From the NCBI GenBank assembly GCA_035236585.1, contig CP141128.1:34392684-34456683 (forward strand): a stretch of 64,000 nucleotides of DNA. The letters are read 5' to 3'. Shown here one piece after another: positions 24,007 through 35,019 of this stretch. Position 1 is the first letter of the stretch; each line of letters starts with the position of its first letter. This DNA comes from Warburgia ugandensis. Taxonomy: Eukaryota > Streptophyta > Magnoliopsida > Canellales > Canellaceae. Below the pieces are notes generated by a model. The model was not told the origin of the DNA and ran no database searches. It worked only from the letters and a program-made list of their open reading frames with translations. A program made the position numbers and the translations under genes.

Positions 24007-24578
24007 ATGGGTGTAATAACCCCATTTTTTGTAAATTGATTGAGAAAATCAATTTAGTTTGAATTTTCAATAATTCTAGGCTGGAATATTAGGTTATTGT
24101 AAATTCTCTTTTTATAAAGATTAAAACATGATTTAAAACTTGAAACTTATGAATATACTTGAAAAATCAATTGAAATGACACTAAGTATGTTCAATTCCG
24201 AGTTAAAATGAAAATTTCCTATTTTTCTTCACTTTTATGAATAAAAGGGTAAACTGATAATTTTACCCATAACCGAGATCTAAGACATCAATATTTAGAA
24301 TATACTTAGAAATACAATTCCAACACCATTAAGTACGCTCAATTCCCAATTCAAGAGAATAAAATGGATTTTTCTCCATAAAAAGGGCAAAATGGTCCTT
24401 TCACACCTCTGTGGGGCCCACAAATGAATCCAACGGCTAGAAAACATGTAATGAGTGGTTACAGCACTACCAGCTGATAGTGGAGATGGAGGCAGTAATG
24501 GAGGATCCAATGTTAATTTAACATTCAAAGAATTGAAACATAATTATTACAAGTAATTATGAAAAATTAAAAAACATC

Positions 24579-24587
24579 TATAAATAC
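24579..24587 (+). promoter_or_regulatory. TATA box in the 5.1 kb solo LTR
   Basis: TATAAATAC on the plus strand, in LTR orientation, about 570 bp from the LTR start. It is followed by a CT-rich stretch (24700-24730), as seen downstream of many plant start sites. This is an inferred promoter; no transcript evidence. Confidence 0.45.
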
Positions 24588-26947
24588 ATCCCCAAAAAAC
24601 CTCCAAAAATGTTCATTAAAATTCCCACAAAATTATCTTGCTTCCTAAGAAAAACTAGATCTAGATTCATTACCAAAATTCCAAAATTCCCAAAAATCTC
24701 TCTTCTTTTACTTCCTCTCTCCTCTCTCTAGATTGGAATAAGAGATTTAAATTCAATTAGGAACTCTGTTCTAGGTCAAATCTCACAAATCACACCATTC
24801 ATATTGTCCTAGACTACCTTATCTACAAAACCCCCACAATAAATTTCAAGATCCAACGGTGTAATCAACAGAAAATCATAAACTAAGTGGTTATTGGGTC
24901 ATCTTATCATGAATGGGATATTTCTTTAAAATTGGGCTGCAAAACCTAAGTTTTTCTCCAATCAAGTAGGTTGGACACTCTTCCCATACTTATTTCATGT
25001 TATTTTATATAATTGTTATTTTTTTTTAAATTAAGTTTAGGTTAAAAATTATAAAACTCAAGGATAAGAACCCTTCATTTCTGTATGATGGAAAACTCAA
25101 ACAAAAAATCTAAGCCGTCCAATCGATTTGGAAGGGTCCAAAACCCCAAGGGTAGAGTTTTCAAGAAATTGCATCATGTTTTGAGCCCTTGATTGAAGAG
25201 GAATTGATTGGACGGTCGAAAATGGATTGTCTGATTTTCTTTATAAGATCCAGCTCTTGGGATGCTCCAATGAGACGCCTCACGAAAATGTGCCCTGCGG
25301 GAGCATCCTCGCGTGCATGCTCTGTGTGCGACAACGTCTCGACAGAACGTCCACGTGACAGCGTAAGTCCCGGGCAGCAAGTTACCATGTGTGTCTCGAT
25401 GACGAGAGTGCGGTGACTGCTCTGCCCAACTGGACCTGCTCTACCCGAACAATCAGGATTGTTCGTTCTGATGGGCCCAGATCAAATCTGGACCCTCAGA
25501 ATGATTGTGAACTTCTTTCTTCAATTGCAAAGTTATTTGAACTCCAAATTAAGATTGGAAAGAAGCTATGGAAAGCTTCTAATGTCTATTTTCTTCTGAA
25601 ATCATAAAATTGATAAAAATCTTCAGGAAACTTTTTGTTTTGAGGAAATGAGCTTCCAAATTTTATGATCTTCAAGATCTGAGATGATCTGATCTTGGGG
25701 ATCTGATTTAATGATGAAATAATGTTGAAATAAATTGAGATCTATGATTTATTATAATAGATCTAAGATAAATTTAGAAATCTACCCTTTATGGTAGAAA
25801 AACCCTAAAAATACAAAGGGACCCACCTGATATATGAGATCAAGCATGATCAGACCCTTGGGATAGGTTGTATTAATGGGATTATGATGAAATCTAGTTA
25901 GATCATGGATTAAATGTGACAAAAACAAGTGGATATGATCTTTGGATCTTAATGGAGTAAAAGCCCTAAATGTAATTAAAACCCTTGATCTAAAGGAAAA
26001 GATCTGCAATCTAATGATTGGATTATAAGTAAACGTTTCTAATAATCTTAATTTAATTACTTTATTTGTCTTTTATTTGAGATATAATAATGTGATTTAT
26101 GTTACAAATTAGGAAGCATGATAGTGTAATTCTTAAATTTTGGCATGTTATGCTCTAAATATCTTAGATTGTTATAATAGGTTTATAAATTTAATTATCT
26201 TAGGGCCATGATAGTTTGAATTTAAGATTTAAGCATGATTCCATTATATTACTAGTCAAATTTCATGTATTTCATAACTTAGGATCACGCTAGTTTAAGT
26301 GTAGTTTTCTTTCATTAGGTTAAGTTACATTCATATGAAGCATGTTAGTATAAATGGTTGTTAAGTTTATATTGGATTTATGCTTTAAAGTTTATGATTT
26401 AATTATTATCAAATTTTATTAGTAGATTCAATTGTTAAGTAGTTGTTGAGATATAATGAGCATAAATCTCCAAAAATGTAAACTGATGGAATGTAGAGAT
26501 TCATGGACAATTAAGATGAGTGAATGACTTTGACTTAATATTAGTAAGGGCTATAGTTAGTAGGACAATATAAGAATTATCAAATCCTTGGCCCAAATTA
26601 GGAGAATAATAAACCCCATGAATGACATTTTAAATGTTCATGAATTTAATTAAAATCAATTACAAAGGGTACTTAGGGTTAAAATGCTCATAGGAACCTT
26701 GTGAAAGGTTGAGCTAAGGTCACTCTAATGAATGTTGAACATGGTGGTTAAGGGGGTTTTCTAATAGAGCATCACTCTTCCCCTACCTTTCGTTGACATT
26801 TGTGATGTCTAAACACCTCCTTACATGAGGATCGAAGTAACCACTTTGTGTTCAGCCATTCAACTAGTAAGCCTTAGTCAATTGGAAATAAGAGAAGCTG
26901 TCTAGACTTAGGATGGAATAAGCTATCTTCAACCAATAAAATATTAA

Positions 26948-26967
26948 CTAGTTGAATAATAATAATA
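26948..26967. repeat. (AAT)n microsatellite
   Basis: About six ATA/AAT units in the AT-rich middle of the 5.1 kb solo LTR. Confidence 0.85.
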
Positions 26968-29108
26968 ATAATAATCTTAATAAGAGCATAAAAGGTTAGT
27001 AAATTATCTAATCCGAATAAAAATTATAAGATAAGAAAGATCAAGCAAGATTCATAGGATCTTGAATAATCAAGAACAATAAGAATCCTAATGTTGTATT
27101 TTATTATATATCTATGTATGTATGTTGTAGAAAAATCTAGATAGAGAATCCAAACCCTTGATCAAATATGATTCAAGGAAGAGAACCAAGATCATCCTCT
27201 TTAAGGATGATCAAACAACTGAACTTAGATCAAAGAAGAACTAGATGATAGAAGATCTAAGCTCTTGATCTTTATCAATAAGTATAAATTGTTAATCAAA
27301 GGATCTATGAAAGATCAAGATCAAGATCAAATAAAGGAATACACAAAGATTTAGAATAGAAAATACTTAGATCTAAAAGATTGGAAGATCATTCTAACCA
27401 TCAGATCTATTGATCACTAGGATAAACACTATTTGATGATGATAGATCATGATAGGACACAAGATTGGACAAAGAATATAGATATGATAAAAAATATAGG
27501 ATTATTAAGTTTGTATAAATATTGACAGTATATATGGATTTATAGATTACATACATCAATCAGGATCATGGAAGATCTGAAGAGATAAATCCCTACTTGA
27601 AAGTAGGAAGATTTTATTAATGCATTTACATTAGAAATACATGTTGAATACATGATCTTATGTCTAGAAATGATGACAAGTGTATTGTAAATACTTGTAT
27701 TAAACTCCTTGAAAACCCTTATGATCCAACCAAATGACATATTAAATGGCTAAGTTAGAATGGAGGAAAAACCCTAAGTGAATAGGGAACTAGAAGGTAT
27801 TCCATCCCCAGATAAACAAAAAAATTATCTGATAAGTATAAAATCAATACATAAGAATCATTCTTATAGAATGGTGATCCCTAAACTTATATGAACATGG
27901 GTATCATTCATTGTAAATGATGATCCCTTAGTTTGAAGTGGAATCCTATCCTCGGTATAAGAATACCAAAATACGAGGATGATGATATAAACAGACAAGA
28001 TGTCTGATAAGTAAAAGAATACTTTATATACAAGCAAGGAGGCTTGTGGTTTTTGTTTTAAATAAGTGTATGCCTGGGGATGCTATGCTAGGAGGGTCAT
28101 GAGGGTTTGACCACTTGCTCTCTGAAATGTGATATATATTATGATACTGTGCCCAAAGAGAGGCAAAATGTCGAGTGGGGCCATTATGGGATGCCACCAC
28201 TGTGATGGTCTGTCTACCCATATAGACATGATAGAGATGATTTTCCACATTTGGTATCCGTGGAGTATGAAAGTAGTTATTTGAGTGCGCTTGTATGAAT
28301 CAGACTGCAGCATAATAGTCCTTTGAGTATTTTGCATTATGATGCATGGCATAATGAGATGCCGATACTACCCAAATAAGTGAGTATTTTCCCAGCAAAG
28401 TCTGGATGTTTTACCAACTCAGTGTATCTAAGTGTGACTATTGATGTTTGTGATATTAACTATTTTTCACGGTTTTGACTGTATATATATATATATATAC
28501 AAAGTATATAGTACATATGCGTAGGGATGAACATATATGAGAAAGTAAAGAGATTGATCCATGAGTATGAATAATGGAATTATGAAGTATTAGGATTATA
28601 CTATCAAATTATTATCTTCTTAAATCCTCTACCAAGCATAGCTTGCTGAGATATTGTAAATGTTTGAATGTTTACAATATCTTAGACACAGAAAAGGAGA
28701 ATTAAGAGCTCAAGACTTAAGAAGACTTGGAAGAATAATTAATCAAGGTATATCCCTTGAATACATGTATTTTTATTTGAGAGCATTACATAGTTTTTAT
28801 TGTATTGTGAGCTTTGAAATTTGGATTATGTAATTTGAACAAGTATTGTACCAATACCTGGGCTATACTGTGAACCACTGGATGGATTCTAGAATTTGAA
28901 AAAAGTATATTCCTTCAATGGAATTTTGTCTTGTACAAAATTCTACTTGTGTTATGTATGAAGTGATGACTTGGGTTTTACAAAACAAGTTCTAAAGAAA
29001 AGAGTTTTTGCTGATTTTTTTTGCAAAAAATTTTTACTACTAAGGGCACCCTGCCTTTGAAAATTATATTACAAAATTTGTTACAAAACCTTGGGTCCTC
29101 TCAATGGG

Positions 29109-30384
29109 CTTCTCATATTCCTCAATTTGGTAGGTTTCCTTTTCCCATATTAAAACATTAGCATATATTTGATCTGTTTAGAATTTTGACTTTGCAATAG
29201 ATTGTAGTGGTCCTGCACAATTTGTTTTACAACATTATAGAATTCAAGAGTGCTCTACATAAACAAACTAAGGATCTCTTTTAAATACTTTTCCCCTATT
29301 GTGGAGGAAACTCCTGTTGTGGCTCAGGTTGATGTAGCATTGTATAAATGACTCTCTAGCCAATGTAAAGGCACCCAATGTATTAACTAGGTTATCTATG
29401 TTATCTAACCTATTTACCAAAATATCTATTTTATTAAACAAATCACGAGTGGCCCTTATTTCATATATTTCATCATATTTGAGAGGTTGTGGAATAAATA
29501 ATGCTATAATGACTTCCTTACCTCTACTTCATTAGCCTAGGGTGTTTGATATCTACTTGATTTTTGAACCCTTGCCTTATGGTCCATTTGATCTTTGGAT
29601 CTAAGAGCACTAAGCTTGGGCTCAAGGATCTACGACCTAGCATACAATGTTAATTGGTGTAATGGACTCTATTTTATATACAAGGAAAACTAGTCGTTGC
29701 ATACAATGAAAGGGTACTTCCTTTTTAACTAGTCTAGAAAAACCTATACTAAATGATGCAACCCATATGCAAACGATGCACAAACAAACAAATTACACAT
29801 AATAATCCTAACCCTAAAGCAAACAAACCAAAAGGTTCATTTTTATTTTTTTTTCAATTTATTTTAGGGAGTGTAGCTTTTAGGTTACATATAACCTAGG
29901 TAGCTCCTCCACTCTTTTAAACTTGTCTTATTGCTTGCCAACTAGCTCCTACCTTGATCAACCACTTCACTCCCTCAGTCATTTGTAGGTGATCTAAGTC
30001 ATCAAATGTGTTGTTAGGGCTAGTTGTTTAAATACAATGCAATTGATTAGACAGGGGCTACTGGAGTGACAATAAGTCACCTCTTTCCAAGAGGGTCCAT
30101 TTAGCTCAAAAGCTTCTATAGGTCTATTCTAGATTGATTTTAATTAATTTGTAAATATTAGGGCCACACATAAAATGATGTTTAACCTAGGTGAGCTAAG
30201 GGATGGTCATGAAATCCACCCTTGAACTTTTAATGGTAAGTACCCTTATTAATTTATTAAGCTATCCTACCAGTTTCAGTCAACATATAAAGCACCTTAA
30301 AGCTTTTAAACATATCTTATTATGCAAGAAAACTAGTAAATCTAATGCACACCTTAGAATGCAACAATGTATAGAATGCTTTCC
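29109..30384. other. unassigned, retroelement-like noncoding sequence
   Basis: Continues the host sequence interrupted at 24006. On the minus strand a stretch near 29290-29500 reads as an open segment with regularly spaced hydrophobic residues (for example LFNKIDILVNRLDNIDNLV), which could be a coiled-coil part of a gag-like protein. I cannot assign it to a family. The rest shows no frame or motif. It borders the Athila-like fragment, so an internal part of the same element is a reasonable guess. Confidence 0.35.
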
Positions 30385-30463
30385 ATATGTGTAATGCCCG
30401 AGCAATTTATGCTATTTTTAACAAAAATTGGACATTTTATGGAAAATAAACGGCTAGCCTTGG

Positions 30464-30689
30464 CCGATGAGGGCGGGCTAATGAGGGCTGGCTGGCTTCT
30501 AAGCAAGATGAGGCTTGAGAGTTAGTCCCACATCGGTTAGGGGGGATGATGGGCCTGAGTTATAAGGGGGAATGCCTCCCTTCACAGTAACGACCAGTTT
30601 TCCCCTGGACGCGGGGGAAGAGCAAAACCCATGGCACGTGAGTGCGCACAGGACAATATCGTTATTGTGGGCCCGACAAGGTTGTGACA
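30464..30689 (+). repeat. TRIM left LTR
   Basis: About 226 bp, about 95% identical by eye to 30798-31022. Contains AGTCCCACATCGG (30523 region) and TATAAGGGGG at 30561-30570, a likely TATA box. It ends GTTGTGACA at 30689, 2 nt before the primer site. Confidence 0.8.
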
Positions 30690-30691
30690 AG

Positions 30692-30704
30692 TGGTATTAG
30701 AGCC
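30692..30704 (+). other. TRIM primer-binding site
   Basis: TGGTATTAGAGCC, one base different from the standard initiator tRNA-Met site, with the same 2-nt spacer from the LTR as in the LARD-like and Tekay elements here. Confidence 0.85.
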
Positions 30705-30780
30705 ACACCCCAACCCCGAGGGTCGATGGCTAACCGCACGTGGGCGCTCAGAGTGTGATACGCTGGGATGCGTGTCCCCT

Positions 30781-30797
30781 AAGGGGGAGAGGGCAGG
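30781..30797 (+). other. TRIM polypurine tract
   Basis: AAGGGGGAGAGGGCAGG ends directly against the right repeat. Position and composition fit a plus-strand primer, which supports the LTR boundaries chosen. Confidence 0.6.
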
Positions 30798-31022
30798 CTG
30801 ATGAGGGTGACCCTGGAGGGCTGGCAGGCTTCTAGGCAAGGTGAGGCTTGAGAGTTAGTCCCACATCGGTTAGGGGGGGTGATGGGCCTGAGTTATAAGG
30901 GGGAATGCCTCCCTTCATAGTAACGACCAGTTTTCCCCTGGACGTGGGGGAAGAGCAAAACCTGTGGCACATGAGTGCACAAGGGACAATATCGTTACTA
31001 TGGGCCCGACGGGGTTGTGACA
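30798..31022 (+). repeat. TRIM right LTR
   Basis: About 225 bp, colinear with the left repeat with a one-base length difference. Ends GGTTGTGACA at 31022 and is followed by the target duplication ATATG. TATAAGGGGG recurs at about 30894. Confidence 0.8.
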
Positions 31023-31027
31023 ATATG

Positions 31028-32131
31028 CTTCACACTATCACCCACAATGCAAGTAAATTAGTGCAATACTAATCATGGAAATAGTCTTCTCATACAAGAG
31101 TCGGTGCATGTATATGCCACCTCCTCTTCCAAGTTACAATGGCCACACTTGACCTATATTATTACTACCCTTTTTTAAATTTAAATGAATTGTAGTATAT
31201 AAAAATTATAAGATTGTCCTCATAACAATTCATTCAAATAAAAATAAAATATTATGTAACTATTCTAAGTCTTACTCCAAGTCCTTGTCCAATTTTTTGT
31301 ACAAATAAAAAGTGAAGTATCAAGTTCTCTAGAATAAAAAAATAAAACTAATTATATGCAAACCTAGAATTATGACTAGTGGTAAAGTATCATAACCTAA
31401 ATGTAACTAAACATCTTTTGTGAGTCCCTAGCAACATCACCAAAAACTTGATATGCTTTAATTAATACTACATGTGCATGAAACTATTGGAGTATAAATA
31501 TGCCAAATATAGGTAGATCCCATAAGGACTCCTTAAAAGGAATTTCAATTAAAATATATGCTAACTTACTTTAACCTAGCCAATCTTTTAAGGACAGTAA
31601 AGAACTTAAGCATTAAACTAAAGTAACTAAACTAATAAGGAAATAAAACAATGAGCAAAGAAAGTAAACTAACTCATAAAAAGAAACTAATTTCATTAGT
31701 GGAATGTTACATTGAATTGGAATACAATAAAGGAAAGAAAATAAACAAGTAAAACAAATAAAATTTCCTTTGAATTGTCTACTATAGGAATCCTTAGTTG
31801 AACTAAGATTTTTACATGTTAGCTTCTTTCTCTCAGGCTTGAATTTTTCAATACAACTCTCTTATTGTGTCACTAAACAATGGCTTGTACACTACTTTTC
31901 AACTCAAAATATACTAAATTACCACAAAGATTTTCTCATATGTAACCCCCAAATATAATAGTCAGCTCCTTAAAAGAAAAAAGGAAAAAAGAAAAAGAAG
32001 GGATGGAGCAAAAAAAAGTAAAATAAATTTGTGCTTTTCCTTAGCTAGAATTTCTATAAAAGAGGGTAACCTTTTTGGAGAAAGTAAGAGGAGATAGAAT
32101 TGTTCATCCTAAGGGACGGTTAGCCATACTA
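31028..32131. other. unassigned, contains an LTR-end-like motif
   Basis: Resumes the host sequence at 30384 after the TRIM. At 31511-31532 the motif AGGTAGATCCCATAAGGACT resembles the terminal motif of the Athila-type LTRs and of the solo LTR at 59318, and the A-rich sequence that follows (31600-31760, repeated AAACTAA words) is similar in style to 52930-53400. It is probably a decayed Athila/Tat-type LTR with unclear ends. No frame of note. Confidence 0.4.
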
Positions 32132-33660
32132 TGAAACCTTGGGTTTTCAAAATACTTTTTAAATACTATTTTGAAATTTGGGATATCCCTTCTTTGAAAT
32201 TCTTTTTGAAAACAAAACAACAACAAAATTTGTTTGTTTTAAAAGTGTTTCTAAAAATACCAAATGTCATTTCTTACACAAACATAAGGATTTTACTATA
32301 GAATGAATGTCTCATTCCTATTGAAAATTTGACAAAGTTTCCCCCAATCACAAACACATCACAATATAATCTACTAAATATAAATGAGTATAGTACTTCA
32401 ATGTTGGAATACATTCACATTCTCAATTAGTGCGTGAAATAAATATTAAGTTGTGAAGCTCACCCTTCAAATGCTGGAAATCACAATCTTTTATAATTAC
32501 AACTCCACGAGTTGCTTTCACATTCTTAGCTTGAGCTATTCAACCTTCCATTCTAATTATTCACATTTGAGACTTTGTAAAAAATTACAATGTCTCAGCA
32601 AGCTTGCACTTGTGTAGGTAGAAAAAGTCGCTATTTGGGCCTGTAGTTCATGATTTACATAATCAATGTAATTTGACAATTTATTGCATTTAAATAAATG
32701 CTCATGATGTTTCAAATTAAGTGCTGATGTCAAAATTAAAAGTTATCAAATCATACTCCTATGAAATCAATTTATACGTGTAAATCAGTACAATTGACAA
32801 ATCATACAACTTCTGTGATTTTTGAAGATATCATTGCCTTATATTTTCATGAGCATTCAAGCATTCTGTGCCTTTATTGTTTCATAAACATTTAGTCATA
32901 CTATGATCATTTAGTCATACCATTAAGGCTTATAGCTTTTCATAGAGTGCATGCTTCAAGCATCAATAGATGCACATCCATAAGGGCTTACAATTACTTG
33001 TAGAGTGCCTACCTAAAATTCTTGAGAAAATCCGCATCCCCAGGACTTACAACCGCTCATAGAGTGCTTACCCAAAAACATCAACCAATAGCATCTTAAG
33101 GACTCACAGCTATTCATAAAGCACTTGCCTAAAACATCAGTTAAATAACATCTTTAGGACTTATGGCCACTCATAGAGTGCGTGCCCAAAACATAAATCA
33201 AATTATATCTTTGAGATATATTCCTTTCCAAGGTATGAGAACCTTTCCAGACCATATCCTCAACAAGCTATAAAAACGTGTTTTCATGATCTTTCAAAAT
33301 ATGCATTCATCATTCAAGTCTCCAAAAATATGCATTCAACATGCACATTAAAACAACTAGTGTCCAATCATGCAAGCTTAGTTCATGGCCCATGACAAGT
33401 AATTATCTTGTAAAAGATAATGCAACTATTCCATGCTTTCAATCATTCAACAATGCATCTAATAAAGGATTATAAAGATGGACCTTTAAACAATTATAAA
33501 AAAATGCACGTTGACAGGTGGACCATAGTCAAACTAGTGGACATCTATCTTTTTTTGGTCCATAGCATTAAGAAATCCTTTGTAAGCATGAATGCAAGGC
33601 ATTTCATATGAATGTGACCATTAGAAATCATATATATATATATATATATAAGTTCCTAAA
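32132..33660 (-). repeat. LTR fragment, family of 51445-52330
   Basis: Aligns with 51445 onward: both start with a TG..ACC(T)CGG/CTTGGG end, then AAATTTGGGATATC, TGTCATTTCTTACACAAAC, ATGAATGTCTCATTCC and the segment ATTTGGGC(C/A)TGTAGTTCATG (32635 and 52060). Similarity fades after about 32930. A series of roughly 60-bp units with CTTA(C/T)..CATAGAGTGC wording follows at 32930-33190. An (AT)n tract lies at 33631-33650. No primer site precedes this copy. Confidence 0.6.
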
Positions 33661-35019
33661 CCATTTCAACAATTAATAATAACATTGAATTAAAATAACC
33701 CCACTTAATGCGTACTGATAACACAATTATTATTCTATCTCTTGGCTATGAAAACCTTAAGATTCTTTCCGTCAACTAGCAATGAGTACAAGAATGAGTT
33801 TAACCTATTAAAATTTCTTCTACCATTGAGACCAGTCATTTAGTCATTCTTAAGATATTAGTTTATAACTTTTTCTAAAGAGTTGCTTAGGTCTCACTAT
33901 AATTCAATACCCATGAGTTACACTACAATCATTATTTTTTTTCTAGTATGCTCATTAGCATTCAGTACTATTTGGGCAGTCCAAATGTTGTAGTATCAAG
34001 TCTATAAGTTGTTATGTGTCACTAGCATATATAAGGTCAAACTAGGTTCTATCAATAGATATGTGTCCACAAATAGTTGAAATTCAATTTCTTGATTTAC
34101 ATCTTCAAAAGTTTTGAAAATTTATGAATTTCTTGCAATATTCACTAAATGTAAGTGTATGCTTCAACCAAGGTAGGCACTGGTTCTAATGTTATAATTA
34201 GAATAAACCTAGTACTTTTCAATCTCATTTCACGTTTATAGCTAGTCCAAAGTAAATCATGTTTGTAAGTATTTTAACATCAACTAAATGCATATATCTT
34301 GTTCCATCTGAAGAGTGTAGCCTCTACACATCTGTTTGGATGTTATAGCTAGGTCAACATTAATATTTTCAATTTTAATTCAGTCTTTCCTTTTCCAATT
34401 TGGTAGAGTAAAATGTGTCACAAATAACCAGATAGTTTTTCACATCCTTCTATAATTTTAGTAATTAAAGATAGTGCATTTAAATCATCTACATTAATTC
34501 ATTCTTATCAAAACATAGCAATTATTAAGCTTTCCAAGATAGAAATCTTAATCTACCTACCTTAGATGAAGAATCACTCGTTCGTACCTCCTAAGTCACA
34601 ATCAAACTCAACTCTGAGATCAATTAGCCTTAGTCCCACTACCTGGATACACATCACATCCATGCCTAATTTAAAATCCAAGTTATTTTTCCAAGTTAAT
34701 TCTTGGTAGCAAAGTAAAGATCATACTTCTAGGTCTCAATTTTACTATGTTTAGCACAATCAAATTCTTCTATGCCATGGGAACTCAAGCTGAGGCCCCC
34801 TAAGTTGGTGATAATCAATATCATACCAAATCAAGGCCACCAATAACTATAAGATTCATTTCTCACTCTAATATATGATGTAATCCAAAATTTTCACACT
34901 CATATTAGGTTAATTCTAGGTAATCCATCATTTAATCAACTAATTAGTCATGCTTAGATGCAAGTTATAGAAAAATCAATAAAATTAAATGGTTAGGATA
35001 ATAAACCCACCTCATGTAG

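Larger units (their letters stand above)
24012..29103 (+). mobile_element. 5.1 kb solo LTR, LARD-related family
   Basis: A 5092 bp unit starts TGTAATAACCCC and ends GGGTCCTCTCA, flanked by ATGGG on both sides (24007-24011 and 29104-29108). Its right third (about 28020-29090) is the reverse complement equivalent of the LARD LTRs: the segments with GCCTGGGGATGCTATGCTAG and AAGCATAGCTTGCTGAGATA match 12450-12480 and 11680 on the other strand. A TATA box is at 24579-24587, about 570 bp from the LTR start. A GC-rich block lies at 25260-25430. The left two thirds are AT-rich and diverged from the LARD LTRs. No long frame. I interpret it as a solo LTR of a longer relative of the element at 1-15236. 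Confidence 0.78.
30390..31022 (+). mobile_element. chimeric TRIM element with Tekay-LTR-like left end
   Basis: A 633 bp unit flanked by ATATG on both sides (30385-30389 and 31023-31027). Two direct repeats of about 225 bp (30464-30689 and 30798-31022) both end GGTTGTGACA. Between them lie an initiator tRNA-Met primer site (30692-30704), a short interior and a purine tract (30781-30797) next to the right repeat, which is the layout of a terminal-repeat retrotransposon in miniature. Each repeat contains AGTCCCACATCGG and a TATAAGGG box. The first 60 bp (30390-30450) are instead the start of a Tekay-type LTR (TGTAATGCCCGAGCAATTTA). No coding capacity; mobilisation would depend on proteins of other elements. 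Confidence 0.85.

Noticed and set aside
25161-25607. Cluster of short frames on both strands in a GC-rich block
   Set aside because: Part of the 5.1 kb solo LTR; no motif and no shared frame with relatives.
30692-30704. Part of a tRNA gene
   Set aside because: Only the 3' end complement of initiator tRNA-Met is present, next to LTR ends here and at 11241, 47857 and 51428; these are primer-binding sites, and no full tRNA cloverleaf is seen in the window.
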